From the NCBI GenBank assembly GCA_023415235.1, contig JAEZLP010000017.1, forward strand, positions 18,127 to 82,126: a stretch of 64,000 nucleotides of DNA, in the 5' to 3' direction. The notes beneath the pieces were generated by a model that worked only from the letters and a program-made list of their open reading frames with translations, searched no databases and had not been told where the DNA came from. Source of the stretch: Bacillota bacterium. Lineage in GTDB: Bacteria > Bacillota > Clostridia > Peptostreptococcales > Anaerovoracaceae. Below are positions 57,168 through 64,000 of this stretch, piece by piece; the first letter of the stretch is position 1; each line of letters opens with the position of its first letter. A program made the translations under genes and the position numbers.

Positions 57168-59546
57168 ATGTACAGAATACCCGAACTGCTTGCGCCCGCC
57201 GGTGGAATGGAACAATTGAAGGCTGCGGTGGAAAACGGAGCCGATGCGGTTTATATGGGAGGGAAACTCTTTAACGCAAGGATTAACGCGGAGAACTTCA
57301 GCGACGAGGAGACGAAGGAGGCTGTCACATACGCCCATTTACGGGGTGTTAAGCTCTATGCGACCATGAATACGCTGATCAAGGACAGCGAGCTTTCGGA
57401 TGCCCTGAACTACGCCGCAACCCTTTACAAATTGGGAGTTGATGCGTTGATCATTCAGGACATGGGTTTTGCTGCGCTGGTAAGAAAGCACATCCCGGAT
57501 TTCGAACTTCATCTTTCCACCCAGGGCACCATATATAATGCAGAGGGTGTGAAAATGGCGAAACAATTGGGCTTTTCAAGAGTGGTGCTTGCCCGGGAGC
57601 TTACTTTGAATGAGATCAGGGAAATCACTGACCAACAGCTGTTGGAAATAGAGGTGTTTGCACATGGCGCGCTATGCATCTGCTACTCGGGACAATGCCA
57701 GATGAGCAGGGAGATCGGGGGCAGAAGCGGAAACCGGGGAGAATGCGCTCAACCGTGCAGGCTGCCCTATTCGATTTGCAGAACAGGCTCGGATTCGGAA
57801 ACCCGTCCGGATTCGGGACGTGAAATTGCAGGCCCGTCCTTTGCCCTCAGCCCGAAGGATCTGTGTACGGTGGAACAGCTTGACAAGCTTTCCGAAGCTG
57901 GAATTTCCTCTCTGAAAATTGAAGGCCGTATGAAAAATCCGGAATATGTTGCAGTGGTTACCGGGATTTACCGAAAGTATCTCGATCTTTATGCAAAGAA
58001 CGGTAGCTATGACGTTGATCCTTCGGATTTAAGGGATCTGGCGCAGATCTTCAACAGAGGCGGCTTTACAGAAGGGTATTTGTTAGGAAATCCGAAAAAA
58101 GACCTGATGTCCGGCGATTTATCCAAACATCAGGGTATCTATATAGGCAAGGTCATCAGCAGCACTGGTACGGCAAAGTCAGCAGGAACCGCATCGGAAG
58201 GAAGAAGGCCGGACCGGCAAAGGGGGCTTGTAACCCTTCGTCTGGCTGACAGGCTCGCCGTCGGAGACGGTGTGGAGATTCGCAGCAAAGACCTGCCGGG
58301 AAATATTGTCACCTTTATGAAATGTGAGGGCAAAAAAGCGGAGTTCGCAGGAAAAGGCGAGGTTGTAACCATTGGCTATATCGATGGGGCCATCTCCCCC
58401 GGCGACAAGGTATATAAAATCACCGATAAGGAACTCATGCGTCAGGCCAGGAGAACCTTTGAAGGGAAAAGCGGAGCTGCAGAGAAGTCCATGCGCAAAA
58501 CGGAAGTCGTCTTTCGATTCAGCGCCGGACTGGACAAGCCGGTTGCGCTGAGCGCCACAGACCAAAACGGCAATACTGTAACAAAGGAACTGCCAGAAAG
58601 GGCGGAAAAAGCGCTTACCCGGCCTCTTACCATTGAAGCTGTAAAAGCGCAGCTTTCCAAGACCGGCGGTACACCGTTCCGCATCGAAGGCTGCTTTGTT
58701 GATATCGAAGATGATATTTCACTGCCCCTTTCCAAGATCAACGAGTTGCGCAGATCCGTGCTGGAGGACCTTGAAAGGCTCAGGGGCGCGGAAAGAGCCC
58801 CTGTGCAAATCAACTGGAGCCTCCCATCCGCATCCCCGAAGGCTGATGATGAACTTGAAGAGGAGATATTCCTGTACCTTTATCGAGTCAACGGGGAAAT
58901 ACCGGCAGATCCCGCTGTAAGCAGGATCTATGTGCCTTATGAGGCGGTTCTCAAAGGGTTTTATCAGGACGACCGGAGGGTGGTGCCGGTAATACCGGCG
59001 ATCACCAAAGGCTTGCAAGAATACAATATTCGGAAGAACTTTGATAAAATTGTGACAGCATCCGAAGCTCAGGGCGTCGCCGTTGGAAATCCCGGCTGGA
59101 TCGCGCCTTTCGTCTCGGCGGGTGTTCGGGTCATCGGAGATTATGGACTGAATCTTTTTAACAGCGCCGACTTTATGCTTGCCCGGGAACTTGGAATCAA
59201 AGAAGCTGTAATTTCCCATGAAGCGGATTCTGAGGAAATTGCAAAACTGAATTTTCACGGTGTAATTCCCGAAGTGGCTGCCGGCGGGAGAATTCCCGTC
59301 ATGATCAGCGAACACTGTCCTGTGGGGGATTTAAGCTTTAACTGTCGGGACTGCTCCCCGGAAAAAGGCTGTCCGGGCCTGACCGGATATTCTCTGAAGG
59401 ATCGGAGGGGACAGTATTATCCGATCCTGACAGATTCTTACCACTGCCGCAGCCTGATATTGAGCCATAAGGAGATTAACTTGCTCAAAACCCGTGAGGA
59501 AATGAAAAAAGCCGGCGTAAGACGCTTTAGAATTTACACTTGGTAG
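57168..59546 (+). CDS. U32 family peptidase / RNA hydroxylase-like protein with DUF3656
   Basis: The 792-residue protein has an N-terminal U32 domain: ELLAPAGGMEQLKAAVENGADAVY (quoted in part), EVFAHGALCICYSGQC near residue 163 and NRGECAQPCRLPY near 185. A middle DUF3656-type region follows (about residues 375-500), and a C-terminal part has clustered cysteines (CRDC, CPGLTGY) near residues 720-740. This domain order matches E. coli RlhA, a 23S rRNA cytidine hydroxylase, more than the shorter TrhP tRNA hydroxylases. The cysteines suggest an iron-sulfur cluster. The start follows GACAGGAGAACGCC. Confidence 0.85.
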   Translation: MYRIPELLAPAGGMEQLKAAVENGADAVYMGGKLFNARINAENFSDEETKEAVTYAHLRGVKLYATMNTLIKDSELSDALNYAATLYKLGVDALIIQDMGFAALVRKHIPDFELHLSTQGTIYNAEGVKMAKQLGFSRVVLARELTLNEIREITDQQLLEIEVFAHGALCICYSGQCQMSREIGGRSGNRGECAQPCRLPYSICRTGSDSETRPDSGREIAGPSFALSPKDLCTVEQLDKLSEAGISSLKIEGRMKNPEYVAVVTGIYRKYLDLYAKNGSYDVDPSDLRDLAQIFNRGGFTEGYLLGNPKKDLMSGDLSKHQGIYIGKVISSTGTAKSAGTASEGRRPDRQRGLVTLRLADRLAVGDGVEIRSKDLPGNIVTFMKCEGKKAEFAGKGEVVTIGYIDGAISPGDKVYKITDKELMRQARRTFEGKSGAAEKSMRKTEVVFRFSAGLDKPVALSATDQNGNTVTKELPERAEKALTRPLTIEAVKAQLSKTGGTPFRIEGCFVDIEDDISLPLSKINELRRSVLEDLERLRGAERAPVQINWSLPSASPKADDELEEEIFLYLYRVNGEIPADPAVSRIYVPYEAVLKGFYQDDRRVVPVIPAITKGLQEYNIRKNFDKIVTASEAQGVAVGNPGWIAPFVSAGVRVIGDYGLNLFNSADFMLARELGIKEAVISHEADSEEIAKLNFHGVIPEVAAGGRIPVMISEHCPVGDLSFNCRDCSPEKGCPGLTGYSLKDRRGQYYPILTDSYHCRSLILSHKEINLLKTREEMKKAGVRRFRIYTW

Positions 59547-59636
59547 AGAGAATAAAAGCCGCATCCAAAAGAAATTCCAAGGCTCATCTATTTTTTCACA
59601 AGATATTAAGTATTTTGTATTTTATTGAAAAATTAT

Positions 59637-59665
59637 TTGACTATAACGCAAAAAAGCTATAGAGT
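59637..59665 (+). promoter_or_regulatory. Possible promoter of nifJ
   Basis: TTGACT (59637-59642), a 17-base spacer and TAGAGT (59660-59665). The gene-free stretch 59547-59872 is very AT-rich, and other -10-like boxes exist (TACAAT near 59739), so the assignment is uncertain. Confidence 0.4.
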
Positions 59666-59680
59666 AATATAGAATACAGT

Positions 59681-59712
59681 CACTTTTTTACAAGAAACAT
59701 TACAAAAAAGTG
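59681..59712. repeat. Inverted repeat in the nifJ leader
   Basis: CACTTTTTT (59681-59689) and AAAAAAGTG (59704-59712) form a 9-bp inverted repeat with a 14-base spacer, 16 bases downstream of the proposed -10 box. It could be an operator or an RNA hairpin. It does not match the Rex consensus. Confidence 0.5.
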
Positions 59713-59872
59713 CAAGACATTTTGTATAAAGTTTGATACAATTTACTAGGAATATAACATAAAACTAACCATTAATAAATGAACAGCAAAACGGATAATA
59801 TCCGGGCAAAACATCCAGAAGCCGGTAACAAATCATTTTCATGTTATAGATTGTTAAGGAGGTTATTATTTT

Positions 59873-62800
59873 ATGATGAAAAGGAAAACAAAAACCATGG
59901 ATGGAAACACGGCGGCAGCTCACGTTTCCTATGCGTTTACGGAAGTCGCAGCAATCTATCCGATTACTCCGTCATCCACCATGGCTGAAGTCGTTGATGA
60001 ATGGGCAGCTTATGGAAGAAAGAATATTTTTGGACAAGAGGTCAAGGTTGTCGAAATGCAGTCGGAAGCCGGCGCCGCAGGAGCGGTTCACGGTTCGCTG
60101 GCAGCGGGTGCACTGACTACTACATATACAGCTTCTCAGGGATTGCTTCTCATGATCCCGAACATGTACAAGATCGCCGGGGAACTCCTGCCGGGAGTAT
60201 TTCACGTAAGCGCAAGAACCCTTGCTGCTCATGCCCTTTGCATCTTTGGTGATCACTCTGATGTTATGTCCGCAAGACAGACTGGTTTTGCCCTGCTCGC
60301 ATCAAGCTCTGTTCAGGAAGTTATGGATTTGGGCGGTATCGCGCATCTTGCCGCTATTAAGGCAAGAGTGCCATTCCTTCATTTCTTTGACGGATTCCGG
60401 ACATCTCACGAAGTACAGAAAATCGAAATTATTGAAAACGATGAATTTAAGAGTCTCGTCGACATGGAGGCCGTACAGCGCTTCAGAGACGAAGCATTGA
60501 ATCCGGAGCATCCGGTTATTCGCGGCACCGCCCAGAACCCGGACATCTTCTTCCAGGCCAGGGAGTCGGCAAACAAGTATTATGAAGCGGTTCCTGGGAT
60601 CGTTGAGAAATACATGAAGGATATCAGCGCCCTTACTGGCAGAGACTACCATCTCTTTGATTATGTAGGCCATCCGGAAGCAGAAAATATTATCGTTGCA
60701 ATGGGTTCCGTCTGTGAAACCATTGAAGAAACCATCAACGTGCTGATTTCGCAGGGAAGAAAGGTCGGCCTTGTCAAGGTCAGACTGTATCGCCCGTTTG
60801 CGCCGGAATATCTGAAGGCAGTGATTCCGCCGACGGTAAAAAGAATCGCCACCCTGGACAGAACCAAGGAGCCGGGCGCTCTTGGAGATCCCTTATATAT
60901 GGACGTCAGAACAATGTACTACAGAGAAGCAAATGCTCCTGAAGTATACGGCGGCAGATATGGCCTGGGTTCCAAGGACACCACGCCGGGACAGATTGCT
61001 GCGGTTTACGACAATCTGGATCAGGCCCAGCCAAAGGACCAGTTTACAATCGGTATCACTGACGATGTTACCTATACTTCACTGACGCCTGTTGAAATTT
61101 CAACAGAACCGGCAGGAACCATCCGTTGCAAGTTCTGGGGACTCGGATCCGACGGAACCGTCGGCGCCAACAAGAACGCCATCAAGATCATCGGGGACAA
61201 GACCGATCTCTATGCGCAGGGGTATTTCGCATATGACTCCAAGAAATCCGGAGGTGTAACCATCTCTCATTTGAGATTCGGGAAGAGCAAAATCCAGTCC
61301 ACGTATCTGATCAATGAGGCAGACTTCGTAGCCTGCCACAATCAGGCCTATGTAAACCAGTACAACCTGCTCAAGGGCCTCAAAAAAGGCGGAACCTTCG
61401 TGCTCAACTGCATCTGGGACGACAAAGAGCTTGACGAAAACCTCCCGGCGGCAATGAAGAGATACATAGCGAAAAATAATATTAATTTCTATACGATCAA
61501 CGCGACTGCAGTTGCGGAGGAAATAGGTCTCGGAAACAGGATCAACATGGTTATGCAGGCTGCCTTCTTCAAGCTCGCCAATGTAATTCCCGTGGACGAC
61601 GCTGTGAAATACCTGAAGGAAGCGGTAGAACACTCCTACGGCAAGAAGGGCGAGAAGATTGTCCGGATGAACAATGCCGCCATTGACAGAGGGATCACCG
61701 ACATTAAAAAAGTCGAAATTCCTGCATCCTGGGCTGACGCCAAGGACGCCGACAAGGTGAAGCTTGATGTTCCCGAATTCATCGAAGAAGTCCTCATCCC
61801 GATGACGAGACAGGAAGGCGACGACCTGCCAGTCAGTGCGTTTAAAGGAAGAGAAGACGGCACATTCCCGTCAGGTACTGCCGCTTATGAAAAGAGAGGC
61901 GTAGCCGTAAACGTTCCGCAATGGAAGCCCGCAAACTGCATCCAATGCAATCAGTGCTCCTTCGTATGCCCTCACGCATCCATCCGTCCGGTTCTCGTGA
62001 CTGCTGACGAAAAGGCAAAGGCACCGGAAGGTTTTGAGACCATCAAAGCGGTAGGAAAGGGACTGGAGGGCCTTGAATATAGAATGCAGCTGTCCCCGAT
62101 GGACTGCATGGGTTGCGGAAACTGCGCGGACATCTGTCCGGCAAAGGAAAAAGCCCTTGTCATGGTGCCGATCGCTGAATGTGAAGCAGAAAAGGCAAAA
62201 TGGGATTATTCCATCAAGCTTCCGCTGAAGGATAACATTCTTTCGAAAGAAACTGTAAAGGGAAGCCAGTTCGCACATCCGTACCTCGAATTCTCCGGCG
62301 CCTGCGCAGGCTGTGGAGAAACTCCATATATCAAGCTGATCACCCAGCTGTTTGGCGACAGGATGATGATCGCAAATGCAACAGGCTGTTCCTCCATCTG
62401 GGGAGCATCAGCGCCATCCACACCGTATTGCAAGGATGCAAATGGAAGAGGACCGTCTTGGGCCAACTCTCTGTTTGAAGACAATGCTGAATATGGCCTG
62501 GGCATGTTCATCGCGACAAAGCAGATGAGAGAAAAGATAGAAGACTGCGCAAACGCGCTGCTGGCTATGAATATTCCTGCAGACCTGAAGGCTGCTCTGG
62601 AAGGCTGGCTCGCAGACAAGAACGACGGAGCGCTCTCGAGAGCAGCCAGCGAAAAGTTGGTTGCTGCCATTGACGCGCTGAAGACCGACGATAAAGAAGT
62701 GATTGCCCTTGTCAAGGAAATCGAAGACAGAAAAGACTTCCTTGTCAAGAAGTCCGTATGGGCCCTCGGCGGAGACGGCTGGGCATACGATATCGGATAC

Positions 62801-63397
62801 GGCGGACTGGATCACGTCCTTGCTTCGGGCGAGAACGTCAACATCCTCGTATTCGACACCGAAGTATACTCCAATACAGGAGGACAATCCTCCAAGGCAA
62901 CTCCCGCTGCCGCCATCGCTAAATTTGCAGCCTCAGGAAAGAGGATCAAGAAAAAGGATCTCGGCATGATGGCAATGTCCTACGGTTATGTTTATGTAGC
63001 CCAGGTAGGAATGGGGGCTGACAAGAACCAGTTTATGAAGGCGGTCATCGAAGCGGAGAAGTACGACGGGCCCTCCATCATTATCTGCTATGCTCCGTGC
63101 ATCAACCACGGCATCAAGAAGGGCATGGGCAAGTCCCAAGAGAACATCAAAGATGCAGTGGAAGCCGGATACTGGCACCTGTACCGGTTCAATCCGGAAC
63201 TGAAGAAGGAAGGAAAGAATCCGTTCATTTTGGATTCCAAGGCTCCTACCGCAAGCTTCAAAGATTTCATTCTGGGTCAGGTTAGATATTCCTCCCTGGC
63301 ACAGGAATTCCCGGAAGTTGCCGACAAACTCTTTGAGATGGCGGAAGAAAACGCAAAAGAACGCTATGACAGCTACAAAAGATTAGCTGATCAATAA
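59873..63397 (+). CDS. nifJ: Pyruvate:ferredoxin (flavodoxin) oxidoreductase, single chain
   Basis: The 1174-residue enzyme oxidises pyruvate to acetyl-CoA and CO2 and reduces ferredoxin. Domains in order: the pyrimidine-binding domain (AAAHVSYAFTEVAAIYPITP near residue 15), the CoA-binding region, the gamma domain (GLGSDGTVGANKNA near 425), a two-cluster ferredoxin domain (CIQCNQCSFVCP near 690, CMGCGNCADICP near 745), and the TPP domain (CAGCGETPY near 812, GGDGWAYDIGYGGLDH near 965). AAGGAGG lies 10 bases before ATG 59873; ATG 59876 is equally possible. It is monocistronic. Confidence 0.97.
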   Translation: MMKRKTKTMDGNTAAAHVSYAFTEVAAIYPITPSSTMAEVVDEWAAYGRKNIFGQEVKVVEMQSEAGAAGAVHGSLAAGALTTTYTASQGLLLMIPNMYKIAGELLPGVFHVSARTLAAHALCIFGDHSDVMSARQTGFALLASSSVQEVMDLGGIAHLAAIKARVPFLHFFDGFRTSHEVQKIEIIENDEFKSLVDMEAVQRFRDEALNPEHPVIRGTAQNPDIFFQARESANKYYEAVPGIVEKYMKDISALTGRDYHLFDYVGHPEAENIIVAMGSVCETIEETINVLISQGRKVGLVKVRLYRPFAPEYLKAVIPPTVKRIATLDRTKEPGALGDPLYMDVRTMYYREANAPEVYGGRYGLGSKDTTPGQIAAVYDNLDQAQPKDQFTIGITDDVTYTSLTPVEISTEPAGTIRCKFWGLGSDGTVGANKNAIKIIGDKTDLYAQGYFAYDSKKSGGVTISHLRFGKSKIQSTYLINEADFVACHNQAYVNQYNLLKGLKKGGTFVLNCIWDDKELDENLPAAMKRYIAKNNINFYTINATAVAEEIGLGNRINMVMQAAFFKLANVIPVDDAVKYLKEAVEHSYGKKGEKIVRMNNAAIDRGITDIKKVEIPASWADAKDADKVKLDVPEFIEEVLIPMTRQEGDDLPVSAFKGREDGTFPSGTAAYEKRGVAVNVPQWKPANCIQCNQCSFVCPHASIRPVLVTADEKAKAPEGFETIKAVGKGLEGLEYRMQLSPMDCMGCGNCADICPAKEKALVMVPIAECEAEKAKWDYSIKLPLKDNILSKETVKGSQFAHPYLEFSGACAGCGETPYIKLITQLFGDRMMIANATGCSSIWGASAPSTPYCKDANGRGPSWANSLFEDNAEYGLGMFIATKQMREKIEDCANALLAMNIPADLKAALEGWLADKNDGALSRAASEKLVAAIDALKTDDKEVIALVKEIEDRKDFLVKKSVWALGGDGWAYDIGYGGLDHVLASGENVNILVFDTEVYSNTGGQSSKATPAAAIAKFAASGKRIKKKDLGMMAMSYGYVYVAQVGMGADKNQFMKAVIEAEKYDGPSIIICYAPCINHGIKKGMGKSQENIKDAVEAGYWHLYRFNPELKKEGKNPFILDSKAPTASFKDFILGQVRYSSLAQEFPEVADKLFEMAEENAKERYDSYKRLADQ

Positions 63398-63481
63398 TCA
63401 AATACGACCCGATCCTCCGGGATGGCCACTGCGGCCTTCACCGCGTCAAAAAGGCAATGCACCTGATAGAACATTAATAGA

Positions 63482-63520
63482 AGGAATCCCTCCCACGAAC
63501 GGGCGAGGGGTTCCTTTTTT
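63482..63520 (+). terminator. Terminator after nifJ
   Basis: AAGGAATCCCTC pairs with GAGGGGTTCCTT (about 63482-63493 and 63505-63516) with one mismatch, followed by TTTT. The stretch 63521-63645 beyond it is gene-free, with nothing else recognised. Confidence 0.85.
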
Positions 63521-63645
63521 CATGCATAAGTCGTTTTTAAATACATATAATATGTACAAACACGGCATAGCCAGGGGAAAAATGGGACAAATCTACAAAT
63601 CCTAAAATATCCATAAAAAACTGTCGAAAAAAGTTGAAAAACGGC

Positions 63646-63674
63646 TTGACAGAAGAAGCTAGATTTGTTAGGAT
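63646..63674 (+). promoter_or_regulatory. rRNA-type promoter P1
   Basis: TTGACA (63646-63651), a 17-base spacer and TAGGAT (63669-63674), preceded by the A-rich AAGTTGAAAAACGG, which resembles an UP element. Confidence 0.75.
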
Positions 63675-63756
63675 AATAAAGCTGTCGGTCATTTGCGGCC
63701 ATAACGGACGAGACGGACAGAGTGTAAAGAAAGATGAAAAAAGTCGCCGAAATCGG

Positions 63757-63785
63757 TTGACAGGAAGAACCATCTTTGATACTAT
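63757..63785 (+). promoter_or_regulatory. rRNA-type promoter P2
   Basis: TTGACA (63757-63762), a 17-base spacer and TACTAT (63780-63785), preceded by the A-rich GATGAAAAAAGTCG. Confidence 0.75.
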
Positions 63786-63883
63786 GATAAAGCACCTTTC
63801 GAACCGGACAAACACCGGGGCGAAGGGGTCAAGCCGGAAAAAACTGGTCGGAATAAAATTCGAGAAAAGTTGAAAAAACCGGG

Positions 63884-63912
63884 TTGACAGAAAGCCGCGA
63901 GTGCGATATGAT
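63884..63912 (+). promoter_or_regulatory. rRNA-type promoter P3
   Basis: TTGACA (63884-63889), a 17-base spacer and TATGAT (63907-63912), preceded by GAAAAGTTGAAAAAACCGGG, nearly the same upstream element as P1. Confidence 0.8.
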
Positions 63913-64000
63913 ATAAAAGTTCGCTAAACGCGGATGCCTTGAAGAAAGGCACAGTACCTTGATAACTCCATAGTGCAGAAATTTAGTCAAAGAGATCTTA
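63913..64000 (+). other. Leader of a probable rRNA operon, cut by window end
   Basis: Downstream of P3 come a TGCCTTgaagAAAGGCA hairpin (about 63935-63951) and GTACCTTGATAACTCCATAGTG, resembling the ACCTTGAAAACTG-type leader that precedes 16S rRNA in Firmicutes. The 16S gene itself is not in the window. The assignment rests on the promoter array and the leader. Confidence 0.6.

Noticed and set aside
1..64000. CRISPR arrays, prophage blocks, insertion sequences or toxin-antitoxin pairs
   Set aside because: I saw no regularly spaced repeats, transposase or integrase genes, or phage structural genes. The small excisionase-like HTH protein at 10740 stands alone.

Overview
The window is a contiguous piece of a Gram-positive, low-to-mid GC anaerobe of the class Clostridia. 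The evidence is the clostridial spc/alpha ribosomal order, zinc-ribbon versions of S14, S4, L36 and adenylate kinase, a pyruvate:ferredoxin oxidoreductase, a class F flavodiiron protein, an electron-transfer-flavoprotein/acyl-CoA dehydrogenase operon, and the sporulation genes spoIIID and a spoIIQ-like M23 peptidase. The arginine deiminase genes suggest an amino-acid-fermenting lifestyle. I do not assign a genus.

Layout. (1) 1-10550: the spc and alpha ribosomal operons from rplN (5' end cut off by the window) to rplQ, with secY, adk, map, infA and rpoA. The wider spacers are filled by long hairpins that do not look like terminators. (2) 10600-18820: a small HTH protein, a cation/Ca antiporter, then an operon of a lipoprotein, the ECF transporter module ecfA1-ecfA2-ecfT, a QueT-type S component and an L,D-transpeptidase, followed by a second L,D-transpeptidase and trmB. 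(3) 18836-27208: a mixed region with an aminotransferase, lrgAB, a spoIIQ-like gene behind a sigma-F-like promoter, an AT-rich lipoprotein gene, a tRNA-Gly with scattered copies of its own 3' end, a patatin-like lipase, a cluster of DnaA-box-like sequences, a ferredoxin, a cupin, a threonine aldolase and a Cys-rich membrane peptide. (4) 27448-33131: pyrG behind an attenuator-like hairpin, the 847-residue flavodiiron/rubredoxin/oxidoreductase fusion, a diguanylate cyclase with a doubtful 5' end, and spoIIID.

(5) 33270-40830: an arginine/carbamoyl-phosphate operon, argC-argB-argD-carA-carB, with an ARG box and a good sigma-A promoter. (6) 40880-45709: an mreB/mbl gene, a THUMP-domain rRNA methyltransferase, a DUF1836 gene with an ornithine carbamoyltransferase (argF), and a helical protein of unknown function. 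(7) 45845-52386: a minus-strand operon (acyl-CoA dehydrogenase, etfB, etfA, MaoC-type hydratase, iron alcohol dehydrogenase) facing a divergent MocR-type regulator. That regulator has lost the lysine that would bind PLP, and a repeat operator lies just upstream of the operon promoter. (8) 52557-55847: the arginine deiminase cluster arcB-arcA-arcC, whose arcB is a close paralogue of the argF 8.5 kb away. (9) 55894-63397: an AI-2E family transporter, a U32 peptidase/RNA hydroxylase and nifJ (PFOR). (10) 63646-64000: three tandem consensus promoters and a leader, which I take to be the start of an rRNA operon whose 16S gene lies beyond the window.

How the parts work together: anabolic (argCBD, carAB, argF) and catabolic (arcBAC) arginine metabolism sit within 23 kb and share carbamoyl phosphate and ornithine. 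PFOR, ferredoxin, the flavodiiron fusion and the Bcd/Etf-like operon form a low-potential electron economy typical of fermenting clostridia. The most unusual items are the PLP-pocket-degenerate MocR regulator with its operator, the hairpin-filled ribosomal spacers, the tRNA-Gly scar, and the DnaA-box cluster.
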